Positions 24,501 through 33,962 are shown, counted from the stretch's first letter. The stretch is 64,000 nt of DNA from Pseudomonas gessardii (GCF_001983165.1 NZ_MNPU01000007.1:62001-126000), one strand, 5' to 3'. Notes: generated by a model from the sequence alone, not told the origin. Made by a program: numbers and translations.

Positions 24501-25943
24501 ATGCAGCTTAAAGACACCCAATTGTTCCGCCAACAAGCTTTTATTGATGGCGCTTGGGTCGATGCGGACAACGGTCAAACGATCAAGGTCAACAACCCCG
24601 CGACTGGCGAGATCCTGGGCACCGTGCCGAAGATGGGCGCCGCCGAAACCCGGCGGGCCATCGAAGCCGCCGACAAGGCCTTGCCGGCCTGGCGTGCACT
24701 GACCGCCAAGGACCGTGCGAACAAGCTGCGGCGCTGGTTCGAGCTGATCATCGAGAACCAGGATGACCTGGCGCGCCTGATGACCCTGGAGCAGGGCAAG
24801 CCACTGGCCGAAGCCAAGGGCGAAATCGTCTACGCCGCTTCGTTCATCGAGTGGTTCGCCGAAGAGGCCAAGCGTATCTACGGGGACGTGATCCCTGGCC
24901 ATCAGCCGGACAAGCGGCTGATCGTGATCAAGCAGCCAATCGGCGTCACCGCTGCCATCACGCCATGGAACTTCCCGGCCGCGATGATCACCCGTAAAGC
25001 CGGCCCGGCCCTGGCTGCCGGTTGCACCATGGTCCTCAAGCCGGCGTCGCAAACCCCGTTCTCGGCGTTCGCCCTGGCTGAACTGGCCCAGCGTGCCGGC
25101 ATCCCCAACGGCGTGTTCAGCGTGGTTTCCGGCAGCGCTGGCGATATCGGCAGCGAGCTGACCAGCAACCCGACCGTGCGTAAATTGTCCTTCACCGGCT
25201 CGACCGAAATCGGTCGCCAGTTGATGGCCGAATGCGCCAAGGACATCAAGAAAGTGTCCCTGGAGCTGGGCGGCAACGCGCCATTTATCGTGTTTGACGA
25301 CGCCGACCTGGATAAGGCCGTCGAAGGCGCGATCATTTCCAAGTACCGCAACAACGGCCAGACCTGCGTCTGCGCCAACCGCCTGTACATCCAGGATTCG
25401 GTGTACGACGCATTCGCTGAAAAGCTCAAAGTGGCCGTCGCCAAATTGAAGATCGGCAATGGCCTGGAAGAAGGCACCACCACCGGTCCCCTGATCGATG
25501 AAAAAGCCGTGTCCAAGGTCCAGGAGCACATCGCCGATGCCCTGAGCAAAGGCGCGACCCTGTTGGCAGGCGGCAAGGTCATGCAAGGCAACTTCTTCGA
25601 GCCGACCATCCTCACCAACGTGCCGAAAAACGCTGCTGTGGCCAAGGAAGAAACCTTCGGCCCATTGGCGCCGCTGTTCCGCTTCAAAGACGAAGCCGAA
25701 GTGATCGCCATGTCCAACGACACCGAGTTCGGCCTGGCGTCCTACTTCTATGCCCGTGACCTGGGCCGTGTGTTCCGTGTGGCCGAGGCCCTGGAGTACG
25801 GCATGGTCGGCGTCAACACCGGGCTGATCTCCAACGAAGTGGCGCCGTTCGGCGGTATCAAGGCGTCGGGCCTGGGCCGTGAAGGCTCCAAGTACGGGAT
25901 CGAGGATTACCTGGAAATCAAATACCTCTGCCTGGGCATCTAA
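24501..25943 (+). CDS. gabD: Succinate-semialdehyde dehydrogenase (NADP+)
   Basis: A 480-residue aldehyde dehydrogenase oxidising succinate semialdehyde to succinate, the last step of GABA breakdown. Seen motifs: the cofactor segment ITPWNFPAAMITRKAGPALA, FTGSTEIGR, the general-base motif ELGGNAPFIVFDDADLD, and the catalytic Cys in NNGQTCVCANR. Length and the start MQLKDTQLFRQQAFIDG agree with GabD of pseudomonads. ATG at 24501 has AAGGAAAG upstream; the longer frame from 24462 is unlikely. gabT follows in the same direction, with a hairpin between them. Confidence 0.96.
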   Translation: MQLKDTQLFRQQAFIDGAWVDADNGQTIKVNNPATGEILGTVPKMGAAETRRAIEAADKALPAWRALTAKDRANKLRRWFELIIENQDDLARLMTLEQGKPLAEAKGEIVYAASFIEWFAEEAKRIYGDVIPGHQPDKRLIVIKQPIGVTAAITPWNFPAAMITRKAGPALAAGCTMVLKPASQTPFSAFALAELAQRAGIPNGVFSVVSGSAGDIGSELTSNPTVRKLSFTGSTEIGRQLMAECAKDIKKVSLELGGNAPFIVFDDADLDKAVEGAIISKYRNNGQTCVCANRLYIQDSVYDAFAEKLKVAVAKLKIGNGLEEGTTTGPLIDEKAVSKVQEHIADALSKGATLLAGGKVMQGNFFEPTILTNVPKNAAVAKEETFGPLAPLFRFKDEAEVIAMSNDTEFGLASYFYARDLGRVFRVAEALEYGMVGVNTGLISNEVAPFGGIKASGLGREGSKYGIEDYLEIKYLCLGI

Positions 25944-25975
25944 ACCCGGCAAGGCATTGCGTGAAACGCAAAGGG

Positions 25976-26005
25976 CACGAGAGCGCTGACCCTTTGCGTG
26001 TTTTG
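25976..26005 (+). terminator. Hairpin in the gabD-gabT gap
   Basis: ACGCAAAGGG and CCCTTTGCGT form a 10-bp stem around a 14-nt loop, followed by GTTTTG. It could terminate or attenuate gabD transcripts before gabT. Confidence 0.6.
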
Positions 26006-26126
26006 AATGTTATTTCACAAGTGGCCGGGAAAGCTGCGGCAGTCGATCATCGCATGCTGGCGTAGTTGCCTCCCCACCACGTAATCCTTGGACCGCGCCA
26101 CCCGATGAGTGGCGAATGAGGACTTT

Positions 26127-27407
26127 ATGAGCAACAAGACCAACGCTTCCTTGATGAAACGCCGCGAAGCCGCTGTACCGCGCGGTGTTGGCCAGATTCA
26201 CCCGATCTTCGCCGAATCCGCGAAGAACGCCACCGTGACTGACGTTGAAGGTCGCGAGTTCATCGACTTCGCCGGCGGCATCGCCGTGCTGAACACCGGG
26301 CACCTGCACCCGAAAATCATTGCGGCCGTGACCGAGCAGTTGAACAAGCTGACCCACACCTGCTTCCAGGTCCTGGCCTACGAGCCTTACGTGGAGCTGT
26401 GCGAAAAAGTCAACGCCAAGGTCCCGGGTGATTTCGCCAAGAAAACCCTGCTGGTCACCACCGGTTCCGAAGCCGTGGAAAACGCCGTGAAAATCGCGCG
26501 GGCCACGACAGGCCGTGCCGGCGTGATCGCCTTCACCGGCGCGTACCACGGCCGTACCATGATGACCCTGGGCCTGACCGGCAAGGTCGTGCCGTACTCC
26601 GCGGGCATGGGCCTGATGCCTGGCGGCATCTTCCGTGCGCTGTACCCGAACGAGTTGCACGGCGTGAGTATTGACGACTCCATCGCCAGCATCGAACGCA
26701 TCTTCAAAAATGATGCCGAGCCGCGTGATATCGCAGCCATCATCATCGAGCCGGTACAGGGCGAAGGCGGTTTCTACATCGCGCCTAAAGCCTTTATGAA
26801 GCGCCTGCGCGAACTGTGCGACAAGCACGGCATCCTGCTGATCGCCGACGAAGTGCAAACCGGTGCCGGCCGTACCGGGACCTTCTTCGCCATGGAACAG
26901 ATGGGCGTTACCGCCGACCTGACTACCTTCGCCAAATCCATCGCCGGTGGCTTCCCGCTGGCCGGTGTGTGCGGCAAGGCCGAATACATGGACGCCATCG
27001 CCCCGGGCGGCCTGGGTGGCACCTATGCCGGTAGCCCGATTGCTTGCGCCGCAGCCCTGGCGGTGATGGAAGTGTTTGAAGAAGAGCACCTGCTGGACCG
27101 CTGCAAGGCGGTTGGCGAGCGTCTGGTCACCGGCCTCAAGGCTATCCAGGCCAAGTACCCGGTAATCGGCGAAGTGCGTGCCCTGGGCGCGATGATCGCG
27201 GTCGAGCTGTTCGAGGATGGCGACAGCCATAAGCCGAACGCTGCGGCGGTTGCCTCCGTAGTAGCCAAGGCGCGTGACAAGGGCCTGATCCTGCTGTCGT
27301 GCGGCACCTACGGCAACGTATTGCGCGTACTGGTCCCGCTGACCTCGCCGGATGAGCAGTTGGACAAAGGCTTGGCGATCATCGAAGAGTGCTTCGCAGA
27401 GCTTTGA
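26127..27407 (+). CDS. gabT: 4-aminobutyrate aminotransferase
   Basis: A 426-residue class III PLP aminotransferase that moves the amino group of GABA to 2-oxoglutarate, giving succinate semialdehyde for GabD. Motifs: VTTGSEAVENAVKIARA, the aromatic AYHGRTMMTLGLTGK, IADEVQTGAGRTGTFFAMEQ with the PLP-pyridine Asp, and the Schiff-base Lys in TTFAKSIAGGFPLAGV. Length is as in GabT. ATG at 26127 (MSNKTNASLMKRREAAVPRG) is the usual start; the frame from 26109 is an extension. It lies 183 bp after gabD. Confidence 0.96.
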   Translation: MSNKTNASLMKRREAAVPRGVGQIHPIFAESAKNATVTDVEGREFIDFAGGIAVLNTGHLHPKIIAAVTEQLNKLTHTCFQVLAYEPYVELCEKVNAKVPGDFAKKTLLVTTGSEAVENAVKIARATTGRAGVIAFTGAYHGRTMMTLGLTGKVVPYSAGMGLMPGGIFRALYPNELHGVSIDDSIASIERIFKNDAEPRDIAAIIIEPVQGEGGFYIAPKAFMKRLRELCDKHGILLIADEVQTGAGRTGTFFAMEQMGVTADLTTFAKSIAGGFPLAGVCGKAEYMDAIAPGGLGGTYAGSPIACAAALAVMEVFEEEHLLDRCKAVGERLVTGLKAIQAKYPVIGEVRALGAMIAVELFEDGDSHKPNAAAVASVVAKARDKGLILLSCGTYGNVLRVLVPLTSPDEQLDKGLAIIEECFAEL

Positions 27408-27456
27408 GCGGCAAGCTATAAGCTGCAAGTGATGTAACGCTTGCAGCTTGTCGCTC
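27408..27456. repeat. Imperfect inverted repeat after gabT
   Basis: AGCTGCAAG and CTTGCAGCT arms within a longer imperfect stem (GAGCGGCAAGCT ... GTCGCTC) starting just at the gabT stop. Confidence 0.6.
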
Positions 27457-27462
27457 AAAGAC

Positions 27463-27516
27463 GCCGCCCGTGAACAAAAAAACCGCGTATGCGGTTTTTT
27501 TTTGCTCACGGGCGGC
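27463..27516 (+). terminator. Strong rho-independent terminator after gabT
   Basis: An inner stem AAAAAAACCGC-GTAT-GCGGTTTTTTT is nested in an outer stem GCCGCCCGTGA / TCACGGGCGGC. The T-rich inner arm makes it a clear terminator, possibly bidirectional. Confidence 0.85.
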
Positions 27517-27558
27517 TTCTTTGTCTAATGTGCAGGGATTGCCGATGGAGCGTGCTGC

Positions 27559-28770
27559 ATGACTGCGGTTGATTTACCTGCTGTACCCCGTGTACTGATT
27601 GCCGAGACCGACCCCTGGTCGCGGGATTTGCTCAAGCAGGTGTTGTTGAATGTGCGTTGCGACGCGCGGCTGGATGTGTGCGCCGACGGGCAGCACGCCG
27701 CCGAGTTGCTGCGAGACAAACCCTACGATTTGATCATTGCCGACTGGGAGCTACCGGGTGTTGATGGCCTGAGCCTGTTGCGCAGTGTGCGCCAGCGCCG
27801 GGAGGGGCCGGCGTTGCCGTTTATCCTGTTGAGTACGCGCAATGACAGTGCCAGTGTGCGCGAAGCATTGCCGCTGGCGCCCACCGCTTACCTGACCAAG
27901 CCCCTGAACATGGAAGGCCTCACGCAACGCCTGCAGGACCTGCTGCTCAATGAGGGCGAAACGGTGTATTGCCAAATCCCGGCCCTGGCCGCGGGCATGA
28001 CCTTGCCGGTGTTCCTGGAGCACCGCCGCGAGCTGTCGGACGGCGCGCCGCTGCGGGTTGATGTAAAAGCCGCTGTGCACGGCAGCCTGGCGCCGGAGGG
28101 CCTGGACCTCAAGCAACTGGAAGAGCAGGTCAAGGTCGATCCACAGATCACGGCAGTGCTGATCGCCGCCGCCAACAGCGCCGGCCATCACGGTACGCCG
28201 GTGCAGACCCTGTCCATGGCGCTGCACAAACTGGCGGCAGGGCAGAGCATGAACCTGATCCTCGGCCTGGCCCTCAAGCACAATGTGATCCTCAGCGATG
28301 CCCGCCTGATGGAACACGCCGAGCACCATTGGCAACTGTCCCGGCAAACCGCGCATTACGCCCGCTCGCTGGCACGTATGCTCGACCTTGACCACGAGCG
28401 CTGCTACAGCGCCGGGATTCTCCATCGGCTGGGCGACCTGGCCCTCTTGCGCAGCTTGCAGGAGTGGTGCCAGGGCGGTGGCGAGCTGGATGACGAAATG
28501 ATCGCTGCTGCGCTCGACCGCTTTGGTGCCAGCTATGGCTCGGCGCTGCGCATCCGCTGGCGCTTGCCCCTGGAGTTGCGCCAATTGATTGCGGCGGTGT
28601 ATTCCCTCGAAGGTGGGGTGTATTCCCGTGAAGCGCTGGTGATGAACATGGCGGCGCAACTGGCGGGGCTGAGCGAGCACGAGGGGGTCGAGGCGCTGGC
28701 CAAGGGCAAGACGGCGCGGCTGCTCAGAATCGGGCTTTCAGAGCTGATGCGCCTCCGCAAGCCTGTATAG
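27559..28770 (+). CDS. Response regulator with HDOD output domain
   Basis: A 403-residue cytosolic signalling protein. Residues about 9-125 are a receiver domain: phospho-acceptor D62 in DLIIADWELPG, the conserved Thr/Ser position in FILLSTRND and Lys in AYLTKPLN. About 150-370 is an HDOD domain (VKVDPQITAVLIAAANSAGH and a central HRLGDLALL segment), a relative of HD phosphohydrolases usually lacking catalytic residues. No sensor kinase gene is adjacent. Target and signal unknown. A REP pair lies about 120 bp beyond the stop. Confidence 0.88.
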   Translation: MTAVDLPAVPRVLIAETDPWSRDLLKQVLLNVRCDARLDVCADGQHAAELLRDKPYDLIIADWELPGVDGLSLLRSVRQRREGPALPFILLSTRNDSASVREALPLAPTAYLTKPLNMEGLTQRLQDLLLNEGETVYCQIPALAAGMTLPVFLEHRRELSDGAPLRVDVKAAVHGSLAPEGLDLKQLEEQVKVDPQITAVLIAAANSAGHHGTPVQTLSMALHKLAAGQSMNLILGLALKHNVILSDARLMEHAEHHWQLSRQTAHYARSLARMLDLDHERCYSAGILHRLGDLALLRSLQEWCQGGGELDDEMIAAALDRFGASYGSALRIRWRLPLELRQLIAAVYSLEGGVYSREALVMNMAAQLAGLSEHEGVEALAKGKTARLLRIGLSELMRLRKPV

Positions 28771-28889
28771 GGGGTGGGTCAGGCAGCAATGATGCTGAAT
28801 ATGCGGCCGCTATCGTAGCCTCGCTAAAGCTCGACAACTCCCACATTGTTTGTGGCGTGCGCAAAATCCTCTGCCAGGTCGGAACCCCC

Positions 28890-28979
28890 TGTGGGAGCGG
28901 GCTTGCCCGCGATAGCGGTGGGTCAGTCAACATCAATGTTTGCTGGGCCGACGTCTTCGCGAGCAAGCCCGCTCCCACA
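28890..28979. repeat. REP inverted pair
   Basis: Arms TGTGGGAGCGGGCTTGCCCGCG and TCGCGAGCAAGCCCGCTCCCACA; the two halves have drifted (CCCGCG versus TCGCGAG). Between convergent genes. Confidence 0.85.
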
Positions 28980-29021
28980 TTTGATCTTCGCTATTTTTTA
29001 ACGCCATGAAAGGCCAGGTAT

Positions 29022-30035
29022 TCAGCCGACAATTACCCGGTTCTTGCCCTGGCGCTTGGCTTCATACATGGCCGCATCGGCCCGGGCGAACAGGCTGTCC
29101 AGGGTGGCATCTTCGGCCGTGAGGTTGGCCAGGCCCTGGCTGACGGTCACGCCATAGGGCCGGCCTTCATGGCTGAAACCCAGTTGCCGCACTTCCTGGC
29201 CCAGGCGTTCGGCAACCTGCATGGCCCTTTCCGGCGCGCATCCTGGCAGGACCGCCGCAAATTCTTCGCCGCCAATGCGCCCGAACAGGTCGCCACGGCG
29301 TAATACCCCGCGCCCGCTCTCGGCGATACGCAACAACACCTGATCGCCCTCCAGGTGGCCGTAGGTGTCGTTGATGGTCTTGAAGTTATCGATGTCCAGC
29401 AACAGGAAGGCCAGGGGCAGGCCCTGGGCACAGGCGCGTTCAAATTCGTGATGGGCGCACTCGAAGAAGTGCCGGCGGTTGCTGCTGCGGGTCAGCACGT
29501 CGGTGGTGGCCAGGCGTTGCAGTTCGAGTTCCAGGTGCTTTTTTTCGGTGATGTCTTCAGCGATGCCCACCACAATCAGCGGTTTTCCCGGGGTGGCCTG
29601 CTGGTTGGTAAAGCACTTGTCGCTGAGCCAGCGGATCTGCCCGTCAGCAGTGATGATGCGGTATTGGCGATCCTCGACCGCCCCCAACTCCAGCACCTGG
29701 GCCAGGCTTTGCTCGGCGTACTGCTGGTCTTCGGGGTGGATGCTGTCGCGCCAGCCACGGTGTTCAGCCAACAGCAGGCTGGCCGAGCGCCCGAAGATAC
29801 GCTCATAGGCAGGGCTGACGTACAGCACGCGCCGGGTTTCCCACTCAATGGCCCAGAGCACGGCGTTGACACTGACCAGCAGCGAGCTCAACAGCTGTTC
29901 GCGCTCGCTCAGGCGCTCCACTTCGCCCTGGGCATGCATCAACGCCAGCAACGTGGCGGCAGCAGTCGGCCGCGACGCGTCCGTCGACTCAGGTGGGGTG
30001 GCGGTTGGGGAGTCCGTTTCGTGGACCATCGGCAC
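29022..30035 (-). CDS. PAS-GGDEF diguanylate cyclase
   Basis: A 337-residue protein that should make cyclic di-GMP from GTP. An N-terminal low-complexity and coiled stretch (1-50) is followed by a PAS domain (about 55-165; WAIEWETRRVLYVSPAYERIFG, then GIAEDITEKK), and a GGDEF domain (about 175-335) with active-site variant GGEEF in FGRIGGEEFAAVL, which is catalytically competent. No membrane segment, so cytosolic. An I-site RxxD is not in the usual place before GGEEF. Start is GTG at 30035 with AGAGAG about 6 nt upstream, or ATG at 30029. Confidence 0.9.
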   Translation of the reverse strand: MPMVHETDSPTATPPESTDASRPTAAATLLALMHAQGEVERLSEREQLLSSLLVSVNAVLWAIEWETRRVLYVSPAYERIFGRSASLLLAEHRGWRDSIHPEDQQYAEQSLAQVLELGAVEDRQYRIITADGQIRWLSDKCFTNQQATPGKPLIVVGIAEDITEKKHLELELQRLATTDVLTRSSNRRHFFECAHHEFERACAQGLPLAFLLLDIDNFKTINDTYGHLEGDQVLLRIAESGRGVLRRGDLFGRIGGEEFAAVLPGCAPERAMQVAERLGQEVRQLGFSHEGRPYGVTVSQGLANLTAEDATLDSLFARADAAMYEAKRQGKNRVIVG

Positions 30036-30184
30036 AATTCTCTCTGGACATGCCGTAGCATTGAACAGCAGTCAAAACAAGGCCCGCCAGGATGGCGAAG
30101 TGTTGTTTGAGAGAGGGGAATTGCAGCTAAGTTCCGTTATCAGTCGCGAATGAGACGGAATGTTCGGCGACTGTGAAATGGCGC

Positions 30185-30231
30185 CAAAAAACTGTGGAGC
30201 CGGTAAGGACTGGGCGTCCTCCCGGCTCCTG
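30185..30231 (-). terminator. Terminator of desA
   Basis: Read on the minus strand: GGAGCCGG and CCGGCTCC arms, then ACAGTTTTTT, starting 7 bp after the desA stop. Confidence 0.8.
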
Positions 30232-30237
30232 TGACAC

Positions 30238-31422
30238 CTAGGCGTTTGCCGGGCGCAACGAGTAGGTCTTCAACTGGTGGGCAAAGTCGCGCAGGGACTG
30301 GATCCCGCTGGCCTCGGCCTCGTGCACCCATTCCTTGATGGCCGCGAGCATGTCATGCCCGTTGCTGCTGGTCTTGAGCCAGATCTGTTGCAGCGCCAGG
30401 CGCTTTTCGTAGATCACTTTCAAGGCCTGGCTGTGCTCCAGCATGCTCTGGATACGCAGGTGGTGGCGCTCATCCAGCAGGCTGGTTTCCCGCGACAGCA
30501 GGCGCTTGGCCCGGTGGAACTGGTGGCGTACCGAATGATCGACCTTCTCCAGCTCCTGCTTGACCAGCGGCGCGATCACCAGCTTGCGGTACTGGGCCAT
30601 GATCTGGAAGCGGTTGTTGAGGATCGCCATGGCGGTGTCCATGTCCAAGTGGCCCTTGCCTTCGACCCGGTGGGCAATCGGCGCGACGCGCTGCACCTTG
30701 GCCAGGCGCAGGAAGCTGAACACCTTGATCCAGGCCCAGCCCAGGTCGAATTCCCACTTCTTGACCGACAGCTTGGCGGAGTTGGGGTAGGTGTGATGGT
30801 TGTTATGCAGCTCTTCGCCACCGACGATGATGCCCCACGGCACCAGGTTGGTCGCCGCGTCGCGGCATTCAAAGTTGCGATAGCCGACGGCATGGCCCAG
30901 GCCGTTGATCACGCCGGCGGCCCAGAACGGGATCCACATCATCTGGATCGCCCAGATGGTGATGCCGATGGTGCCGAACAGCAGCACGTCGATCACCCCC
31001 ATGAGGGCCACGCCCAGCAGCGGATAGCGGGTGTAGAGCTGGCGCTCGATCCAGTCCTCCGGGCAGTTCTTGCCGTAGATGCGCAGGGTCTCGGGGTTTT
31101 CCGCCTCGGTGCGGTACAGCTCGGCACCTTTGCGCAGGACCGTGGACAGGCCCTTGATCACCGGGCTGTGGGGGTCGTCGACGGTTTCGCACTTGGCGTG
31201 GTGCTTGCGGTGGATGGCGGTCCACTCGCGGGTGTTCTGCGCCGTGGTCAGCCACAGCCAGAAGCGAAAGAAGTGTTTCAGGCCAGCATTGAGCTCCAGG
31301 GAGCGGTGGGCTGAATAGCGGTGCAGATAGACCGTGACACCGATGATGGTCACGTGGGTCATCAACAGAGTGACTGCCACCAGTTGCCAGGCTGACAAGT
31401 CAAGAAAACCGTTGTACCACAT
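30238..31422 (-). CDS. desA: Membrane fatty-acid delta-9 desaturase DesA
   Basis: A 394-residue membrane-bound di-iron desaturase introducing a cis double bond in acyl chains. The three histidine boxes are present: HRYSAH, HRKHHAK and HNNHH. Two hydrophobic hairpins flank them (about 10-35 and 130-190). I start at MWYNGFLDLS (31422), which gives the family length; the track to 31461 is extra. P. aeruginosa has two near relatives, DesA and DesB; the neighbours here (PAS-GGDEF-EAL protein, oscA, sbp-cysTWA) match the desA locus, and no desT regulator is adjacent as for desB. It diverges from the next gene across 165 bp. Confidence 0.88.
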   Translation of the reverse strand: MWYNGFLDLSAWQLVAVTLLMTHVTIIGVTVYLHRYSAHRSLELNAGLKHFFRFWLWLTTAQNTREWTAIHRKHHAKCETVDDPHSPVIKGLSTVLRKGAELYRTEAENPETLRIYGKNCPEDWIERQLYTRYPLLGVALMGVIDVLLFGTIGITIWAIQMMWIPFWAAGVINGLGHAVGYRNFECRDAATNLVPWGIIVGGEELHNNHHTYPNSAKLSVKKWEFDLGWAWIKVFSFLRLAKVQRVAPIAHRVEGKGHLDMDTAMAILNNRFQIMAQYRKLVIAPLVKQELEKVDHSVRHQFHRAKRLLSRETSLLDERHHLRIQSMLEHSQALKVIYEKRLALQQIWLKTSSNGHDMLAAIKEWVHEAEASGIQSLRDFAHQLKTYSLRPANA

Positions 31423-31587
31423 AGGCTGTATGGCCCTCAGATAAAGAAAAGAACAGCTCACGCATTATCACTAAGCCTACAGATAAAACCAGTCACCCTT
31501 TTGAATAGGAGTGACGAGATGTTACTTATCCTATAATCCGCAGTCTTTGTAGGGCGATTCTGTTTTTTAGTAAGGATTACTAGCGAT

Positions 31588-33498
31588 ATGCTGCTTTCAT
31601 ACCGAGGTGCCCTGCGTGCAGGGTTGGTGTATTTGCTGATTTCCATCTTGTGGATACAGCTCAGTCAGCAGGTATTTATCAATTTCATCGATGAACCCAG
31701 GGAAATGGTGCAGTGGCAGATGCTGCGCGGCTACCTGTGGGTCAGCCTCAGCGCGCTGTTTATTTTCCTGTTGTGTGCCCGTAGCGCCCGCGTCCATCGC
31801 ATCCAGCAACCCTTGAAGGAAAACCGCGAGCGCCTGCGCCAGGCGGCGGCGGTGTTCGATTGCACCCGCGAAGGGGTGCTGGTCACCGACGCCCGTGGGC
31901 GGATTGTCCACGTCAACCGCGCCTTTATCGAAATCACCGGTTACCAGGTGGAAGACGTGATGGGCCGCCAGCCGAGCCTGTTCAAATCCGGTCGCCACTC
32001 GCCGGCGTTTTATGAGCAAATGTTTCGCAGCCTCAATCAAGACGGCGAGTGGAGCGGCGAGATCTGGAACCGACGTAAAAGCGGGGAAATTTACCCACAG
32101 TGGCAAACCATCCGCGTCATCCATGATGACCAGGGCCAGGTCAGCCATTACGTGGCGGTGTTTTCCGATATCAGCGCGATCAAGCATTCCGAGCACGAAC
32201 TGGCCCACCTGGCCCACCACGACCCGTTGACTGACCTGCCCAACCGCCTGCTGTTCACCGACCGCGCCGAGCAGGCGCTGGCCTCGGCGCAAACCCACAA
32301 GCGTGGCTGTGCATTGCTGCTGCTTGACCTGGACCACTTCAAGATCATCAACGACAGCCTTGGCCACAATGTCGGTGACCAGTTGCTCAAGGCCGTGGGT
32401 GAGCGCCTGCAAGGCCTGTTCGGCCCCGGCGTGACCCTGGCGCGCCTGGGCGGTGATGAGTTCGCGGTGCTGGCGGAAAGTTGTCCACAGGTGGTCCAGG
32501 CTGCGGCCCTGGCCCAGCGCATCATCGACGGTATGAAGCAGCCGTTCGTGTTCGACGGCCACCAGTTGTTTGTCAGCGTCAGTATTGGTATCAGCCTGTT
32601 CCCCAGCGACGCCTTGAGCGCCGAACAACTGCTGCGTAACGCCGACTCGGCGCTGTTCAAGGCCAAGAGTTCCGGGCGCGAAGGCTACGCCTTGTACACC
32701 GAGGAACTGACCGCCCATGCCCAGCATCGGATCGAGATCGGCAATGAATTGCGCCGCGCCCTCGATCAGCAGGAACTACGGGTTTACTACCAACCGGTCC
32801 ACGACCTGCAAACCAGCCGGATGATTGGCGTGGAAGCCCTGGTGCGCTGGCAGCACCCATTGCGCGGCCTGGTGTCGCCGGCGGAATTTATCCCGATTGC
32901 CGAGCGCACCGGGCTGATCGCTGAGATCGACGCCTGGGTCATGGACCAGGCCTGTCGCCAGATGTGCCGGTGGCTGGCAGAGGGCAGGGGCCTGTCTTTC
33001 CTGGCGGTGAATATCTCCAGCCGCCTGTTTGCCCGCCATGAACTGTACGAGCAGGTGGCCAAGGTGCTGCACGACACCGGCCTGGACCCGGCGAAGCTGG
33101 AGCTGGAAGTCACCGAAAGCGCAGTGATGGATGACCCGGAAGTGGCCCTGGAGCAACTGCACCGCCTGCGCGAGCTGGGCCTGAGCCTGGCCATCGATGA
33201 TTTTGGCACGGGCTATTCGTCACTGCTGCGTCTCAAGCGGTTGCCGGTGCAGAAGTTGAAAATCGACCAGGGCTTTGTCGCCGGCCTGCCGTGGGATGAA
33301 GACGATGCGGCGATTGTGCGGGTGGTCATCGCCCTGGCGCAGAGCATGGGCATGCAAGTGCATGCCGAAGGCATCGAGCAACGGGACCAGGCGCGGTTCC
33401 TGCTGGATCACCAGTGCGACCTGGGCCAGGGCTACTGGTTTGGCCGGCCGATGCTGGCGGCTGATATCGATTGGGCCAGAGCCCCCGCCATCCGCTAA
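31588..33498 (+). CDS. Membrane PAS-GGDEF-EAL cyclic-di-GMP protein (PA0285-like)
   Basis: A 636-residue protein: two membrane segments at the N-terminus (about 10-30 and 48-66), a PAS domain (about 85-205; DCTREGVLVTDARGRIVHVN), GGDEF (about 215-375) with intact RLGGDEFAVL, and EAL (about 385-630) with EALVRW, a D-D pair in LAIDDFGTGYSS and the metal-binding ExxE pattern. Both catalytic signatures are present, so it may make and break c-di-GMP; in many such fusions the phosphodiesterase dominates. Position between desA and oscA matches P. aeruginosa PA0285, reported as a phosphodiesterase. Followed by a REP pair. Confidence 0.9.
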   Translation: MLLSYRGALRAGLVYLLISILWIQLSQQVFINFIDEPREMVQWQMLRGYLWVSLSALFIFLLCARSARVHRIQQPLKENRERLRQAAAVFDCTREGVLVTDARGRIVHVNRAFIEITGYQVEDVMGRQPSLFKSGRHSPAFYEQMFRSLNQDGEWSGEIWNRRKSGEIYPQWQTIRVIHDDQGQVSHYVAVFSDISAIKHSEHELAHLAHHDPLTDLPNRLLFTDRAEQALASAQTHKRGCALLLLDLDHFKIINDSLGHNVGDQLLKAVGERLQGLFGPGVTLARLGGDEFAVLAESCPQVVQAAALAQRIIDGMKQPFVFDGHQLFVSVSIGISLFPSDALSAEQLLRNADSALFKAKSSGREGYALYTEELTAHAQHRIEIGNELRRALDQQELRVYYQPVHDLQTSRMIGVEALVRWQHPLRGLVSPAEFIPIAERTGLIAEIDAWVMDQACRQMCRWLAEGRGLSFLAVNISSRLFARHELYEQVAKVLHDTGLDPAKLELEVTESAVMDDPEVALEQLHRLRELGLSLAIDDFGTGYSSLLRLKRLPVQKLKIDQGFVAGLPWDEDDAAIVRVVIALAQSMGMQVHAEGIEQRDQARFLLDHQCDLGQGYWFGRPMLAADIDWARAPAIR

Positions 33499-33523
33499 GC
33501 CCCCGGGGCTGAAATACAGTAAA

Positions 33524-33612
33524 TGTGGGAGCGGGCTTGCCCGCGATAGCGGGGTGTCAGCCAATAAATCTGGCACTGATACACCGCCATCGCGGGCAAG
33601 CCCGCTCCCACA
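33524..33612. repeat. REP inverted pair
   Basis: Arms TGTGGGAGCGGGCTTGCCCGCGAT and complement, intact on both sides, 25 bp after the GGDEF-EAL gene stop. Confidence 0.88.
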
Positions 33613-33674
33613 TTTATATGGGCACACGCCTTAACGTCGTGTCCTGCCTGAAAAATTTTTCTGGTTATATAAAC

Positions 33675-33699
33675 ATTCTTAAATAGTATTTTTAAGAAT
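33675..33699. promoter_or_regulatory. Perfect inverted repeat upstream of oscA, sulfur-regulator operator candidate
   Basis: ATTCTTAAA-N7-TTTAAGAAT, 9-bp perfect arms in an AT-rich island about 80 bp before the oscA start. Sulfur-starvation genes of pseudomonads are commonly controlled by the LysR regulator CysB; binding here is inference. Confidence 0.5.
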
Positions 33700-33779
33700 A
33701 TCCGCGCTTATCTACTATCGCCCTCACGCCGCAAGCAGTGCCGCCACTGCCAGGCACTTCTCATTTCAGGAGCACGACC

Positions 33780-33962
33780 ATGAGCGCATCTCTACGCAGC
33801 GTTGACGGCCAGGACGAAGCAGCCATTTTGCGCGAGATCCAAAGCGCATTGCGTGACCTGCGTTTTGGCGCAGTGGAAATCACCGTACACAACGCCCAAG
33901 TGGTGCAGATCGAACGCAAAGAGAAATTCCGCTTGCAGAGCCCGGGCAACAAGCCGAGCTGA
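33780..33962 (+). CDS. oscA: Small sulfur-starvation protein OscA (DUF2292)
   Basis: A 60-residue protein (MSASLRSVDGQDEAAILREI at its start), with a short DUF2292-type fold ending EITVHNAQVVQIERKEKFRL. OscA is known in Pseudomonas as a small protein needed for use of organosulfur sources and induced by sulfate limitation. It sits just upstream of sbp, as in P. aeruginosa PA0284-PA0283. ATG at 33780 follows CAGGAGCACGACC. The molecular role is unknown. Confidence 0.85.
   Translation: MSASLRSVDGQDEAAILREIQSALRDLRFGAVEITVHNAQVVQIERKEKFRLQSPGNKPS

Noticed and set aside
24486..25952. 488-codon minus-strand frame opposite gabD
   Set aside because: Antisense shadow of a well-conserved enzyme.
30238..31422. 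Naming the desaturase DesB
   Set aside because: DesA and DesB are close in sequence; the order with the GGDEF-EAL protein, oscA and sbp matches the desA locus and no desT is adjacent.
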